Shown: in pieces, positions 31,161 to 40,647 of the stretch
Layout of the letters: every line of letters starts with the position of its first letter
How positions within the stretch are numbered: position 1 is the stretch's first letter
Origin: Phoma sp. XZ068
Lineage: Eukaryota > Ascomycota > Dothideomycetes > Pleosporales > Didymellaceae
NCBI GenBank assembly: GCA_004835665.1
Contig: RBKR01000013.1
Span: 372,001 to 436,000 of the forward strand
Reading direction: 5' to 3'
Length of the DNA stretch: 64,000 nt
Program-made: the position numbers and the translations under genes
Notes under the pieces: model-generated
Told to the model about the DNA's origin: nothing
The model's database searches: none
What the model saw: only the letters and a program-made list of their open reading frames with translations

Positions 31161-32168
31161 CCAACCCTGCGCGAGAAAACCGTGACAGCCGAGCGACCAG
31201 GGTTGCTGTTGACGTGGTGGCGCAGCTCCGCCCATCCGTCTATCCGTTCCCTGCCCGAATTGGGGCACTTCACCAACAGCAGACACTGCTTGACGAGCAC
31301 CGTCTCGAGTTGGCCGTCGAGTGACTTGCTCGGTTGATTACATGACCATGACAGCACGTCCTTGAGCACGTCGATCAACTCAACAACTTGCACGGAATCA
31401 AGTTCCTGACTAGTAACACGCAACTTTCTTTGTTTGATAGCGCAGATGGCTGCCAGACTCAGCAGCATGACTGAATCAGTTCCAGCGATCCGACGTCGCG
31501 TCGTACCATCCCAGTTTTCCGAGATACCCTGGTCGTCCTGTAATCCTGCTTTAGGCCCATGATCGGCATACCCGAATCGAATTCCCTTCCGCAACCCTGA
31601 GACATACAGCCACTACTTGAACCACACCACTTCGCCATCGACTGTGCTGATGAAGCCACAGTTACACGCCCCCACTCGGGGTTGCTGACCGCCAATGTCT
31701 TTGTCTTTCTTTGCTTGGCACAGCTGCCCAGAACTCACTTACTCATGCAGCGCCACAACCAGGCTCCAGTACCATGAGATCGCCAGGAACACCGCGCCAA
31801 GAGGTAAATTCAAGGCAGTCACGAAGTGTGGCTGTACTTGATGCCTGATTCTATCCTGAGGCAAACTTTGCAACCCCCTTTCGAGCTTCTTTACATGATG
31901 TCGGGCTATCTGCGAACCTCTCATCAACGATACTTAACGTTGCTGCATGACGCCTCCCGCAAGTCACCACTACCGTCTTGGCGCAACTATAGCTGGGACC
32001 GTTTTAACGAGAATCTTGCACTGAATCATGTGGGCAGTGTAGCGTGTCCCAATCTTCAAATGTGAAGTCTGTCAGGTTTGTAAGATGACCAAATTGAAAG
32101 CAATGATACATCCCATTGTCTGAGAGGCAAACAATCGTTTTCAATAACATAGTCTCCATTACTATGGA

Positions 32169-32199
32169 AGAGGCTGCCCTATAGGACAGTGCAGCCTCT
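32169..32199. repeat. Inverted repeat with 9-bp arms
   Basis: Arms AGAGGCTGC and GCAGCCTCT flank a 13-base loop that itself contains the palindrome CCTATAGG. No adjacent T-tract or gene end makes it a clear terminator. Confidence 0.7.
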
Positions 32200-32831
32200 A
32201 ACTTGTACAGTACGCGTAAGAACTTTGCAGCGCTGACAATTTGCTACTCCACCTCCAGGGCTTGATCAAGAGGCAAGATCTTGAGCCGCACGTTGTTGGG
32301 CTCCTAATTGTTTCGTAGGACTTCCCAAAAGAATCTTGGAATACAGTAAACCCCTGGTGCTTAGAGAACGTAGGTATCATATGTGATCGTGTTTTGATTC
32401 ATAGAGTCAAGCGTGATGTCGTTCACGGTAGCTCTTTAGCTATTGCCATCAGTACATTGCTGAAGTCACTGCATAACGACTCACGCACAACCAGTACCTC
32501 AGCAACAAGCAACAACCTAAAGGTTGCAGTTTCGGCGAAGTAGATGCTGGTGCCTGTGACCTTCACTCACCTGCTCTTTACCCTAGTGCGGTCCTGGTCC
32601 TAGTTGAGCGATAGCCTTGCGTACTCACGATCTCACCTTCGATCTCACCTTCAATCGCAACACGACTCAACCACCTTTTACATTGCAACTAATACAATTC
32701 AGATTACGAGCAACGGCCGCTTACTGCTCCTAGTAGTCTTTAGCTGTGCGCTGCAACGGACAGCTACCTACCTAGGTAACCAGAGATAAACCATTCGTAC
32801 TACGTTGTACCATCTCCAGCGCCCACCTTCC

Positions 32832-34584
32832 ATGTTCCTCCAGGATATCGACACAAATTCGTGCTCTCCAGGTGGCGCAATGGAATTGCCCGTCAAGGCG
32901 CCAATTTGCCATGTTCGCTACTGCGGACGCCTGGTCAGCGTTGCTCTACCGCTTCCCACACGCTCTCCATGCACCTTCAAGCGGAGGACATATTGCTCCC
33001 AGCGGTGCGCCGAGCTACATTCCCGTGGTAAGCACAACACACCTTCTAGTCCTCTTGTTACCTGCGACGTTTGTGTTGAAGACAAGCCTTTGATTGAGTA
33101 CATCCACAAAGTCACAGAGCATGGGGTTGTCACTGGCAAATGGAACAATACCATCCCTGCTGGCTGCCTCCCACATCTAGCGCCTGAACTTCTCGATATG
33201 GAAAGCGGAGTATGCGTATACTGTTTAAGGTCCCATATTCTCACTCAGCTCAAGACACGAGGAGCAATTAACATCAGCTGCATCCAGCCACACCGTGCAT
33301 ACGAGGAAAGCGTCACGTCAGAAGAAGCACACATTGCCCTTTCATAAAACTGGCTACCTTATGCGCATCAATTCCTATCTCCAGAACACCAGGACACATT
33401 CCACCAGCAACTTTTTGACTCGTACATTCACACGACCAGCACAACATTGTGGGTCTGCCCATCGAAATGTGGTTACAGCAGCGGCATTCTCCAACCTAAC
33501 GGCACACCGGGCTTTCCGCATGTTGAATGCCCAGGATGTCACGAAAGATTCTGTGCACATTGCAAAGTGCCCTGGCACACCAATCAAACATGCCAAAACT
33601 ACCGCTCTGTTCATCCTGAGCTACGGGACACGGATGAAGTGAAGCAGTTGCGGGAGATGGCACGTCTAGGCGCTCGGCGATGCCCACGGTGCCAATTCAT
33701 CATTCTCAAGGAGGGTGGTTGCGATCATGTTCATTGTGAGCAATGTCGCTTCGACTTCACCTGGCCTAATGCTAAACGAATTGTTGCACCCGTAGAGGCT
33801 TTCATCCCAGCTCCAGTTCTCAACAACTCGCGCGCAACGTTCCGAGGCTGGGGCCAGCTACGTCAAGCACAAGAGGAGTATATCAATCAGAACAATGTTC
33901 ACGACACTCCCTTCGACATCGGCAACAGCAGTCAGGTCACTGGCTCACATCCAGACGAAGGAGTTTTTTTCTACGATCCCGAGCTCGACCTGTGGTTGAC
34001 TGAGATCTGCGAAGTCGATGCTATCGTCGGTCAAGATTCAGGAAGGCACTACGTCCATGATTCCACCCGTGATCGCGATGGCCTGTGGGCTTTCGTTGCA
34101 GTCGATGGCGGACAAGAAGGCGGCATCAGTCTGTTTCACGCTCTGGGCTTGCCGATCCAATCTGACCATGTACATCACAGGGGCGACTGGGATATACCGG
34201 AAGAAACTTTGGGGAGACAATCAAGGTCATCTAGTCTTCCTGGGCGGTTCAGTAGATAACCCACTCCCCACTCTCGATGATATTCAGGCTACTGATCGCG
34301 CCATCAACGACTTCATCCCTCAGGAAGGCTCGCAGGCTAACGAACAAGATGTGGATAATCCACCTCTGCAACCTCCAGCCTTTCTTGGTTTGCCTACGAT
34401 TGACGGTATTACTCGTCGGATGGATCTGATGTTATTTGAACTAGCCCCGCTTGGAATTGAGGAAATCAGGCAAGTCGTGTTTGGTGTAGGGGCTGGCTTT
34501 ATCGGGGCTGGCGGCTTACGACCCGTGGATATGCGGGGAGATGACCATGCGTTCGATGAAGATCAGAACCCTGATTCACAGTAG
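32832..34584 (+). pseudogene. RBR (RING-IBR-RING) E3 ubiquitin ligase-like gene, apparently broken
   Basis: RBR ligases pass ubiquitin through a RING2 cysteine. A frame from ATG 32832 starts with Cys-rich sequence and a RING1-like region (CDVCVEDKPL, CLPH, CVYC). It stops at TAA 33345-33347. The same frame is open immediately after the stop and reads NWLPYAHQFLSPEHQ, then the IBR module (WVCPSKCGYSSG, CPGCHERFCAHC, HTNQTC) and a RING2-like CPRCQFIILKEGGCDHVHC. It ends at 34259. A second frame, +1, reads LVFLGGSVDNPLPTL and continues to 34584, which suggests a frameshift near 34,190-34,250. RING1 also lacks its expected last cysteine (CIQPHR). An alternative is a 90-bp intron (33295-33384), which would remove the stop in frame but has a weak donor. 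So a decayed gene is likely but not proven. Confidence 0.55.
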
Positions 34585-35058
34585 ACGAGGCGTATGGCGT
34601 TGGGGGTTCAAAAGGGCTCGAGAGTGCTTGGATGGTGAGATGCAGGCATCGATTCTTGAAACACGGTTTCATTTGATACGGCGCCTTTCAGCAATCAAGC
34701 TGTTTCGCCGTGCGGTAGTGGCTGCATGGCTAGTCAATGGCCGATTTGGATTTGAATGAAGCGATAGATGTTCCTGGTAGATACCAGTCACACTTATATA
34801 GGAATGCATGATACTTAAAGATTTCGTCAACGAATTGATAGGCTCTGATACATGTTTCGGATGGTGCACGCACGGCGAGCCTATCAGCACACCACTCCAT
34901 TCACATGATAGAGAATCGCGGTATACAAGGAGCGTCAAGTATAAGAGCAGGTCTGTAACTCGCCTTTGGGGATGAGAGCACGGAGACTGACAGAGCAGTA
35001 TCGCATGCTAGGCTTGCTGCTATTCATATATATCGTTTCGATGTTGCTGCTCCAAATA
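34585..35058. other. Spacer, no gene seen
   Basis: 3' flanks of the RBR locus (plus) and the oxidase (minus). Nothing recognisable. Confidence 0.4.
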
Positions 35059-36407
35059 TCACAGCCGAGCCAGTGGTCCGTCTTTTCTTGCAATTCCCAA
35101 CGCCGACTTACTGATATCGGCAATCGAGTTGCACCCTGTAAGTTGCATGCACCGACGAAAGTCGTTGTACAACATATCAAGCATAGTACGAACGCCAGCT
35201 TCACCATCATACTGTAAAACCATGGGTCAGCAAGCAACGCATGTCTTTTAGGATCTCACAACCTACTGCCAGGCCCCAGATAGCAGGTCTCCCAACCCAG
35301 CAACACTCTGCTCCAAGTGCAAGTGCCTTGAATATGTCGACACCCGACCTAATACCCCCATCGATATGGATTCTTATCTGGCCAGCAGCAGCCTCGACGC
35401 ACTCCGGCAGCGCATCAATAGTCGCAGGCGTACCATCCAACTGCCTCCCACCATGATTACTAACCACGACTCCATCACACCCATACTCACGAGCAAGCAG
35501 CACATCTTCCGCCGTCAAAATGCCCTTAATCCAAATCTGCATCTTCGTAATACTCCGCAACCACGGTATTTCCCGCGCCCACGAATGATAGTCAGAATTA
35601 AACCCCACAAACCCCTCGTCATGCGTATCCGCGCGAATCATCTCCGACGTCCGCTCCAGCATCGGGAACGCCAGTCCCTCCGGCGTCCGGAAATCGTTTC
35701 GATGCTCGTTATACCTGACGCCGAGAACGGGGCTATCAGCCGTGAGGAAGATTGCAGTGCATCCGGCGTTTTCAGCGCGCTTGATGATGCGTTCTTGTTT
35801 TGCGCGGTCTTTCATCGAGTACACCTGCATCACGTGGCCGATGGGGGCGATGGCGCGAGAGGCATCGCGGACGTCCTCGACGGAGAAGTTTGAGAAGGAT
35901 GATATGCCCATGTGGATGTTCCGTTTGGCACAGGCCCGGCTCGTGGCTAGTTCTCCGTCGGGGTGGGCCATTGCTTGGATACCAGCTGGTGCTATGCATA
36001 GAGGGAAGTCGATTGTCTTGCCGAGGACTTGCACGGATGGATCTACTTTGGAAACATCTCTGAGGACCCGGGGGCGCAATTTGTATTTGTTATAAGCATT
36101 TGAGTTGTCGGTGACGGTGACCTGGTCTGTGGATCCTGAGTTGTAGAAGTCTAGGGATGGTTTCGTTAGCGGTGTTCCTTTGGAAGCTGTACAGGCTGGG
36201 GTTTTGAGAATTAGAACTGATGCACATTGCTAGCATCCTTTTGCTTCATATTTTTGTTCTGCGAGCATAGCAGCGAGGAACGGTTGAGTGGAAAGACCAA
36301 CCTCGAACGCTAGCTGTTAGCTTGGCGGATGCAGCGGACTGCAGGTCGCCTATGCTGAGGATTATAGGTTCAGAGGGAACCCGTTCGGATTCGAACTTTT
36401 CAACCAT
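35059..36407 (-). CDS. FMN-dependent 2-hydroxy-acid oxidase with PTS1
   Basis: Flavoenzyme oxidising an (S)-2-hydroxy acid such as lactate or glycolate to the 2-oxo acid. Exons 36407-36302, 36150-35267 and 35211-35059 (introns 151 and 55 bp, all GT-AG) give 380 residues, the usual length. The fold begins at ILSIGDLQSAASAKL, and the first splice restores VRDFYNSGS. Further motifs are FPLCIAPAGIQAMAHPDGE, FLTADSPVLGVRYNE, WIKGILTAEDV, SNHGGRQLDG with the catalytic His and Arg, and IDGGIRSGVDIFKALALGA. The second splice restores GLAYDGEAGV. The protein ends GPLARL; ARL fits the peroxisomal PTS1 rule. A GTAAGT within the last exon is a possible donor, but reading through gives the natural end. 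It is divergent from a RidA gene, with 272 bp between start codons. Confidence 0.92.
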
Positions 36408-36679
36408 GACTGCGGTCCGTTTGTTATCTGCTGCAGAGTAAGAGTTCGTGGTTGTCTTATAGTACAACGCGACTTCAACGTTGAGGCCGAATTCGGCATG
36501 GCCACTGTTTAGTGCGATGTCTGCAAGGCGTAGGGCGTGGGGTGTCAAGTTCATTACTAAGTTACTTTCAACCTCATACTTAAATTCGCCGCAACATTCT
36601 TTCCATTACCAACCCACTTGCACAACTATTCTCCTTATTCAAATTCAGCTTGAACAGACCTGAGTTCAGCAATCCAACC
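36408..36679. promoter_or_regulatory. Shared promoter of the oxidase and RidA genes
   Basis: Only 272 bp separate the two divergent start codons, so regulatory sites are probably shared. An in-frame upstream ATG at 36554 could lengthen the oxidase, but the family does not need it. Confidence 0.6.
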
Positions 36680-37176
36680 ATGGCCAACACGAGAACAGCC
36701 ATCCTTTCGCCAAACGCCCCACAACCACCACCTTTCTTGTCGCAAGCCATCCGCGATGGAAATCTCGTTTTTTGCTCAGGCCAGATCGGTACGGACCCCA
36801 CTACAGACGCTCTCATTCCGGGCACTGTGAAAGACCGAACGGTATGCTTTCCGTTGCACGATACAAACGGCCCGAACAAAACCTGACCTGCACAGCGCCG
36901 GATACTCCAGAACTTAACAGAGGTGTTGAAAAGTGCGGGGTCGAGCTTGGCTTTGGTAAATAAGGTCAATATCTTTTTGGTAGAGCCGAGCGACTTTACG
37001 GAAATGAACGAGGTGTATCAGGAGTTCTTTGTGGGAACGAAGCCGGTAAGTTGCGGAAGAGATACTTTTCGCAGGATTGAATTGACTTATGGTAGGCCCG
37101 GACATGTGTCTTCGTGAAGGCGTTACCTCTGGGCACTGATGTAGAGATCGAGTGCGTTGCGGCTGTTGAACGCTAG
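36680..37176 (+). CDS. RidA-family imine/enamine deaminase (YjgF/YER057c/UK114)
   Basis: Small trimeric enzyme that hydrolyses reactive 2-imino or 2-amino-acrylate intermediates to 2-oxo acids and ammonia. Exons 36680-36841, 36896-37045 and 37096-37176 (introns 54 and 50 bp, phase 0) give 130 residues, the normal size. Visible motifs: GNLVFCSGQIGTDP near residue 35, an amphipathic helix ILQNLTEVLKSAGSSLALV, then VNIFLVEPSDFTEMNEVY. The C-terminal signature ARTCVFVKALPLG contains the conserved substrate-binding Arg and ends VEIECVAAV. All hallmark residues are present. The chain starts without a clear mitochondrial presequence. The head-to-head arrangement with a 2-hydroxy-acid oxidase suggests shared control around 2-oxo or amino acid metabolism; that is inference. 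Confidence 0.93.
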
Positions 37177-37812
37177 CCAAGTGTAGCTTGTGAGTTTACG
37201 CATTGTGGTCGCTAGTCGTCGATCTTGGAAGGCGGCTGTGATACTGGGAGTTGCCCTGAGAAGCATGAGCAGTATCACCATTAGTTGCCTCATAGACAAT
37301 TAACCAATGAATGGTGACTAGGCGGGGTCTCCTTAAAGCAAACCGGAATTCGTGCCTGTTCAGTAACATATTGACAACTTGAGTTCAACGAGCCCAACGC
37401 CCAGGCTTTCCAAGAATACTAACGAGGGATTTGTACTGCGCAGGAGTTACAGGACTGCCAAGCCGTATTTGGCTGTGCCTCACTAGTTCAAATCGCCGTA
37501 GCGTAGATTGTAAGCGTCTTGGTTAGTGACAGGGGTTAGCACTGTACTTTAGCGTAAGGCGCCCGCTAGACGTGGCCGCCTTCACTCGCGCGTGTCATCG
37601 CTCCAGCCCTGCATAAATGTTGCATAATCAGATAACATTGCTGGAATGTCACACATATGGAAGTAAAGATGAACAAGCGATAAACTGGTATGGCTTAAGA
37701 AATCTATACGAGCCGCTATAAAGTACAACAGTTGTGCATAAAGCGTAATAAGTCGTTCACACATTCTTTGGTATCATATCCTCATCTTCAACCAACTTTG
37801 AGTTGGCAGGAT
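37177..37812. other. Convergent spacer, no gene seen
   Basis: 3' flanks of RidA (plus) and the permease (minus); short frames only. Confidence 0.4.
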
Positions 37813-39547
37813 CTATGCCATATCCTTGGAGTTAACAGTCTCAAGGTGTGTTTGAGCACCGTTCTTCTCAACACCATAGTCTGAGCCAGAATCGCCGTCA
37901 CCGTGGAAGCTGTCGACAACGGTGGTCTTGAAGTGGCGTGCGGGCACCTTCTTCTCGAAGAGGATGTCAAGTTCGGCGTAGGTGCGGCCCTTTGGTTCGG
38001 GAAGGCGGAAGAAGGCCCAGACAAAGCAGAGGAAGCAGGTGCCGGCGTAGAAGAAACCAGTTTTGGCGCCCCAGTTCTATAGAAAGTTAGTAATCGAGTT
38101 GATTTGATGGAAATGAAGGACTTACCCATGCACCAGGGTTCAACATGCGAGGAGTCAAGACGTTGCCGACGCAGGAAGCAAGGTTGTAGAAGTTACGGGC
38201 CAAGACGACGGTCTTCTGGCGCAGACGAGTGGAGGGGATCTCAGCGACGATGGCGTAGCAGACGGGGCCGACGGTGATGTTGTAGACGCAGGCGAAAGTG
38301 AGCAGAAGTGCACCAATAGCCCACTGAGCGCCAGTGTTTCCCCTAGGAATAGTACCGCAGACTCCGATAATGACGAGGATGACGACCATAGCCAAATCAC
38401 CGCAGACATAGAGAGTGCGACGTCCGACGCGAGGAATGAGAGCCCAGGCGATAAAGACACCGACGGCACCAATAGCATACTGACCGAGCGACATGGAGAA
38501 CGAGTTCGACTCGTCGAGACCAGCCTGAACGAAGAAGTATGTCGAGTTACCAATGAGAGCGGCACCGCAGAAGGCCTGAGTGAACCATGTCATGGCGGCA
38601 ATTTCGGTACGGCGAAGATCGGTTCCACGGAAGCAGTCGATGTAAGAGGTACCCTCGGAAACAGCCTTCTCGAGCTCGTTGGTGTGGCGCATCATAGCAA
38701 TGGTCTCGTCGGCGTTGAAGTCAGGGTGCTTATCAGCAGAGGTGAGGCGCTGCAACATGAACTTGGCAGCTTCGTCACGGCCCTTGCGAACGAGCCACCA
38801 GGGAGACTCGGGAGCGAAGTAGATACCGATGAGGATGGGAGTGGGCCAGAGCCACTGCAGAGCGTAGGGAATGCGGTATGCCCACTGGTCGGGGCGAAGC
38901 GCAACGCCCTTGAGAACACCAGAAGCGAGGAATTGGCCAATGACCCAGCAGAGGTTGACGTAGGTGGTAAGGATAGGACGCAGGGGAACGGGAGTAACCT
39001 CAGCGGCATATGTGCAGGTCAGGGTCTGGAAGACACCCCATGGGATACCACAGCAGATAAGACCGACGAGGAGCATCTCAATGTTCTGGGCGAAAAAGAC
39101 AATGAAGATGAAGAGGTTGACAGCGAACAGAGCACCCATCATAGTCTTCCTGTAACCGAATCGATCCGCAATGTAACCGTTGAGGAGAAGACCGAAGAAT
39201 TCACCAACGAAGGCGCCGTTGGTAAGACCGGATTGCCATGCTGCGGTGATTTCCCAAGATCCATCAGGGAGCTGAGAGCCATATCGCTGTTTGAAGGCAG
39301 GAGCGGCGAACAGGGAGCCAATGAGAACTTTGTCGAATCCTTCCATGATGATGGCGGTAGAGAGCAAGACGGACCAAGCAACAGCCTTGGGGTACAGCTT
39401 GATACCCTCGCGCAGAGACATGTTGCGTTCCATCTCTGTGGCCTTGCTGGCATCGTGGGTGACCTGCTTGTGATCAGGCATGGCGAACGAGAGTTTGCGC
39501 TGTTGGTCGACGTCGACCGCAACAACGCTGCTGTTGCGACGAGACAT
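37813..39547 (-). CDS. MFS alpha-glucoside (maltose) permease
   Basis: Plasma-membrane proton-coupled sugar importer of the major facilitator superfamily. Exons 39547-38126 and 38076-37813 (49-bp intron, donor GTAAGT, acceptor TATAG) give 561 residues. Twelve hydrophobic segments are visible. Sugar-porter motifs include GYIADRFGYRKTMM after segment 2, the loop PESPWWLVRKGR after segment 6, RVGRRTLYVCGD, and PEPKGRTYAELD after segment 12, the last in the second exon. The start of segment 1 (MEGFDKVLIGSLFAAPAF) and NPGAWNWGAKTGFFYAG are typical of the fungal MAL/alpha-glucoside transporter branch rather than glucose transporters. The gene is divergent from a maltase, supporting maltose or another alpha-glucoside as substrate. 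The 85-residue C-tail is hydrophilic and could carry degradation signals. Confidence 0.9.
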
Positions 39548-40647
39548 GGCGGCAACAAGTGATGGCGTATATGGTTCGAAGGTGGTCTAAGAACGAAGGA
39601 GAAAAGACTTGAAGTCAACTAAGACCTCTTGTTCTATGTTTGATCTGGAACTGGGGAAGTGGATCCTGAGCTTGCTGATGATCCTCGCTTTCAGGAGGCC
39701 TTGACCTTGTCTTATACAACTTGCTCGAGCTTCAGCACGCGAGTCTCATGCCATGCCCTTGCGTTGCCAAGTGAGGGAATACCAATGGTGTGGTGAGGAG
39801 AATGACGCGGGGAGACAGGCGAGGACTAGAGGCGTCGAAGCCACGCCCGCTGCATTTCTGCAATTGAGATCTCAATCTGGGGATAGCCTGCGTCTAGTCC
39901 GGGGGAGTGGCGCCGACGGTCCAGCCCAGCAGATTGGGGTCCCCAGAAAACGAGACATTGATTTGTTTAAAGTCGGTCCGACACGTCCGAATTCGGCGCA
40001 AAACATCAAGATCCAACATCACGTGGGCTGCCCAATCCTAGTACATTCACTAGCCGCCACCCAAACCTGGCCTTTTGAGCTAGAATCCCGTAAATATCGG
40101 AGCAAGCAAGGGAGTTGATTCGCACGTTGTCGGCACGCTGATCTCAAGGCGTTCGTGTTACTGGGCGTGCATGTCCCCACCCCCAGGTCCCAAGCCTCCA
40201 ACGCTTCCTTGCCTCGCTTAACTTCTGAGGGGTGTGGAGAACAACTAACGTGCACCCCATCTTAACACCCCATGGGAAAGGATAGTGTTTCGTGAAACAG
40301 TACAGAACGACATCTACCCGACTCAGGTCACTGCCGAACCCTGCGGCCCGACCTCAGCCCAATTGCAATCCTCCCGAGAATCGCACCGGCTCTCACGTGT
40401 AGAGCCTCACCACCACTATGGATCCTCAACTACATGTAAGTATCAATTCAAAACTCTTATTGTTCCCCACTGTAGGCCCCGCCCGACACGGTTTGAGGGT
40501 ATAAGAGCTGGTCTCGCAAGCCACTGGACTATCGAAAGAAAAGCCTCTGATCGATTGACTTTGTCCGTCCACGATCAAGTCTCCTCAATCCATTCGTTTG
40601 CACTTCTTGCACTTCTTGTACTTTACTTCTTGAACCACATACCTAAC
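39548..40647. promoter_or_regulatory. Bidirectional permease-maltase promoter
   Basis: 1.1 kb between divergent start codons. It contains four CGG/CCG triplets in 23 bp at 39974-39996, and matches to the CreA core SYGGRG at 39807, 39877, 39941, 40175, 40181, 40465 and 40477. About four such CreA matches are expected by chance, so they are weak evidence. A TATA-like TATAAGA at 40500-40506 lies about 145 bp before the maltase ATG. Confidence 0.6.
39974..39996. promoter_or_regulatory. Candidate Zn2Cys6 binding cluster
   Basis: CGG-T-CCG followed after six bases by CCG-AATT-CGG. Zn2Cys6 factors bind pairs of CGG triplets in inverted, everted or direct orientation. Two facing arrangements sit here in the shared promoter of the permease and maltase, and a Zn2Cys6 gene is the next gene along. 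Confidence 0.5.

Larger units (their letters stand above)
29872..32831. other. Long GC-rich then AT-rich spacer upstream of the C2H2 factor
   Basis: About 3 kb. The first 1.1 kb (29,880-31,000) is GC-rich with long overlapping frames on both strands. None has a domain, and their Ala/Arg/Pro bias mirrors base composition, so I do not call genes. At 31,116-31,160 are three 15-bp repeats; at 32,169-32,199 an inverted repeat. A long leader or upstream regulatory region of the C2H2 gene is likely in the first part. Confidence 0.4.

Noticed and set aside
31073..31594. 173-codon minus-strand frame
   Set aside because: Contains the 15-bp repeats in translation, no domain, no splice support.
34541..34759. 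72-codon plus-strand frame after the RBR locus
   Set aside because: No similarity or motif; probably 3' flank.
36370..36400. tRNA B-box-like TTCGGATTCGAA
   Set aside because: Lies in coding sequence of the oxidase first exon and no A-box or cloverleaf could be built.
38684..39562. 292-codon plus-strand frame opposite the permease
   Set aside because: Shadow of the permease; the minus strand has sugar-porter motifs and correct splicing.
39548..40647. Excess of CreA (SYGGRG) sites in the maltase-permease promoter
   Set aside because: Seven matches were seen but about four are expected by chance in 1.1 kb, so I do not claim enrichment.
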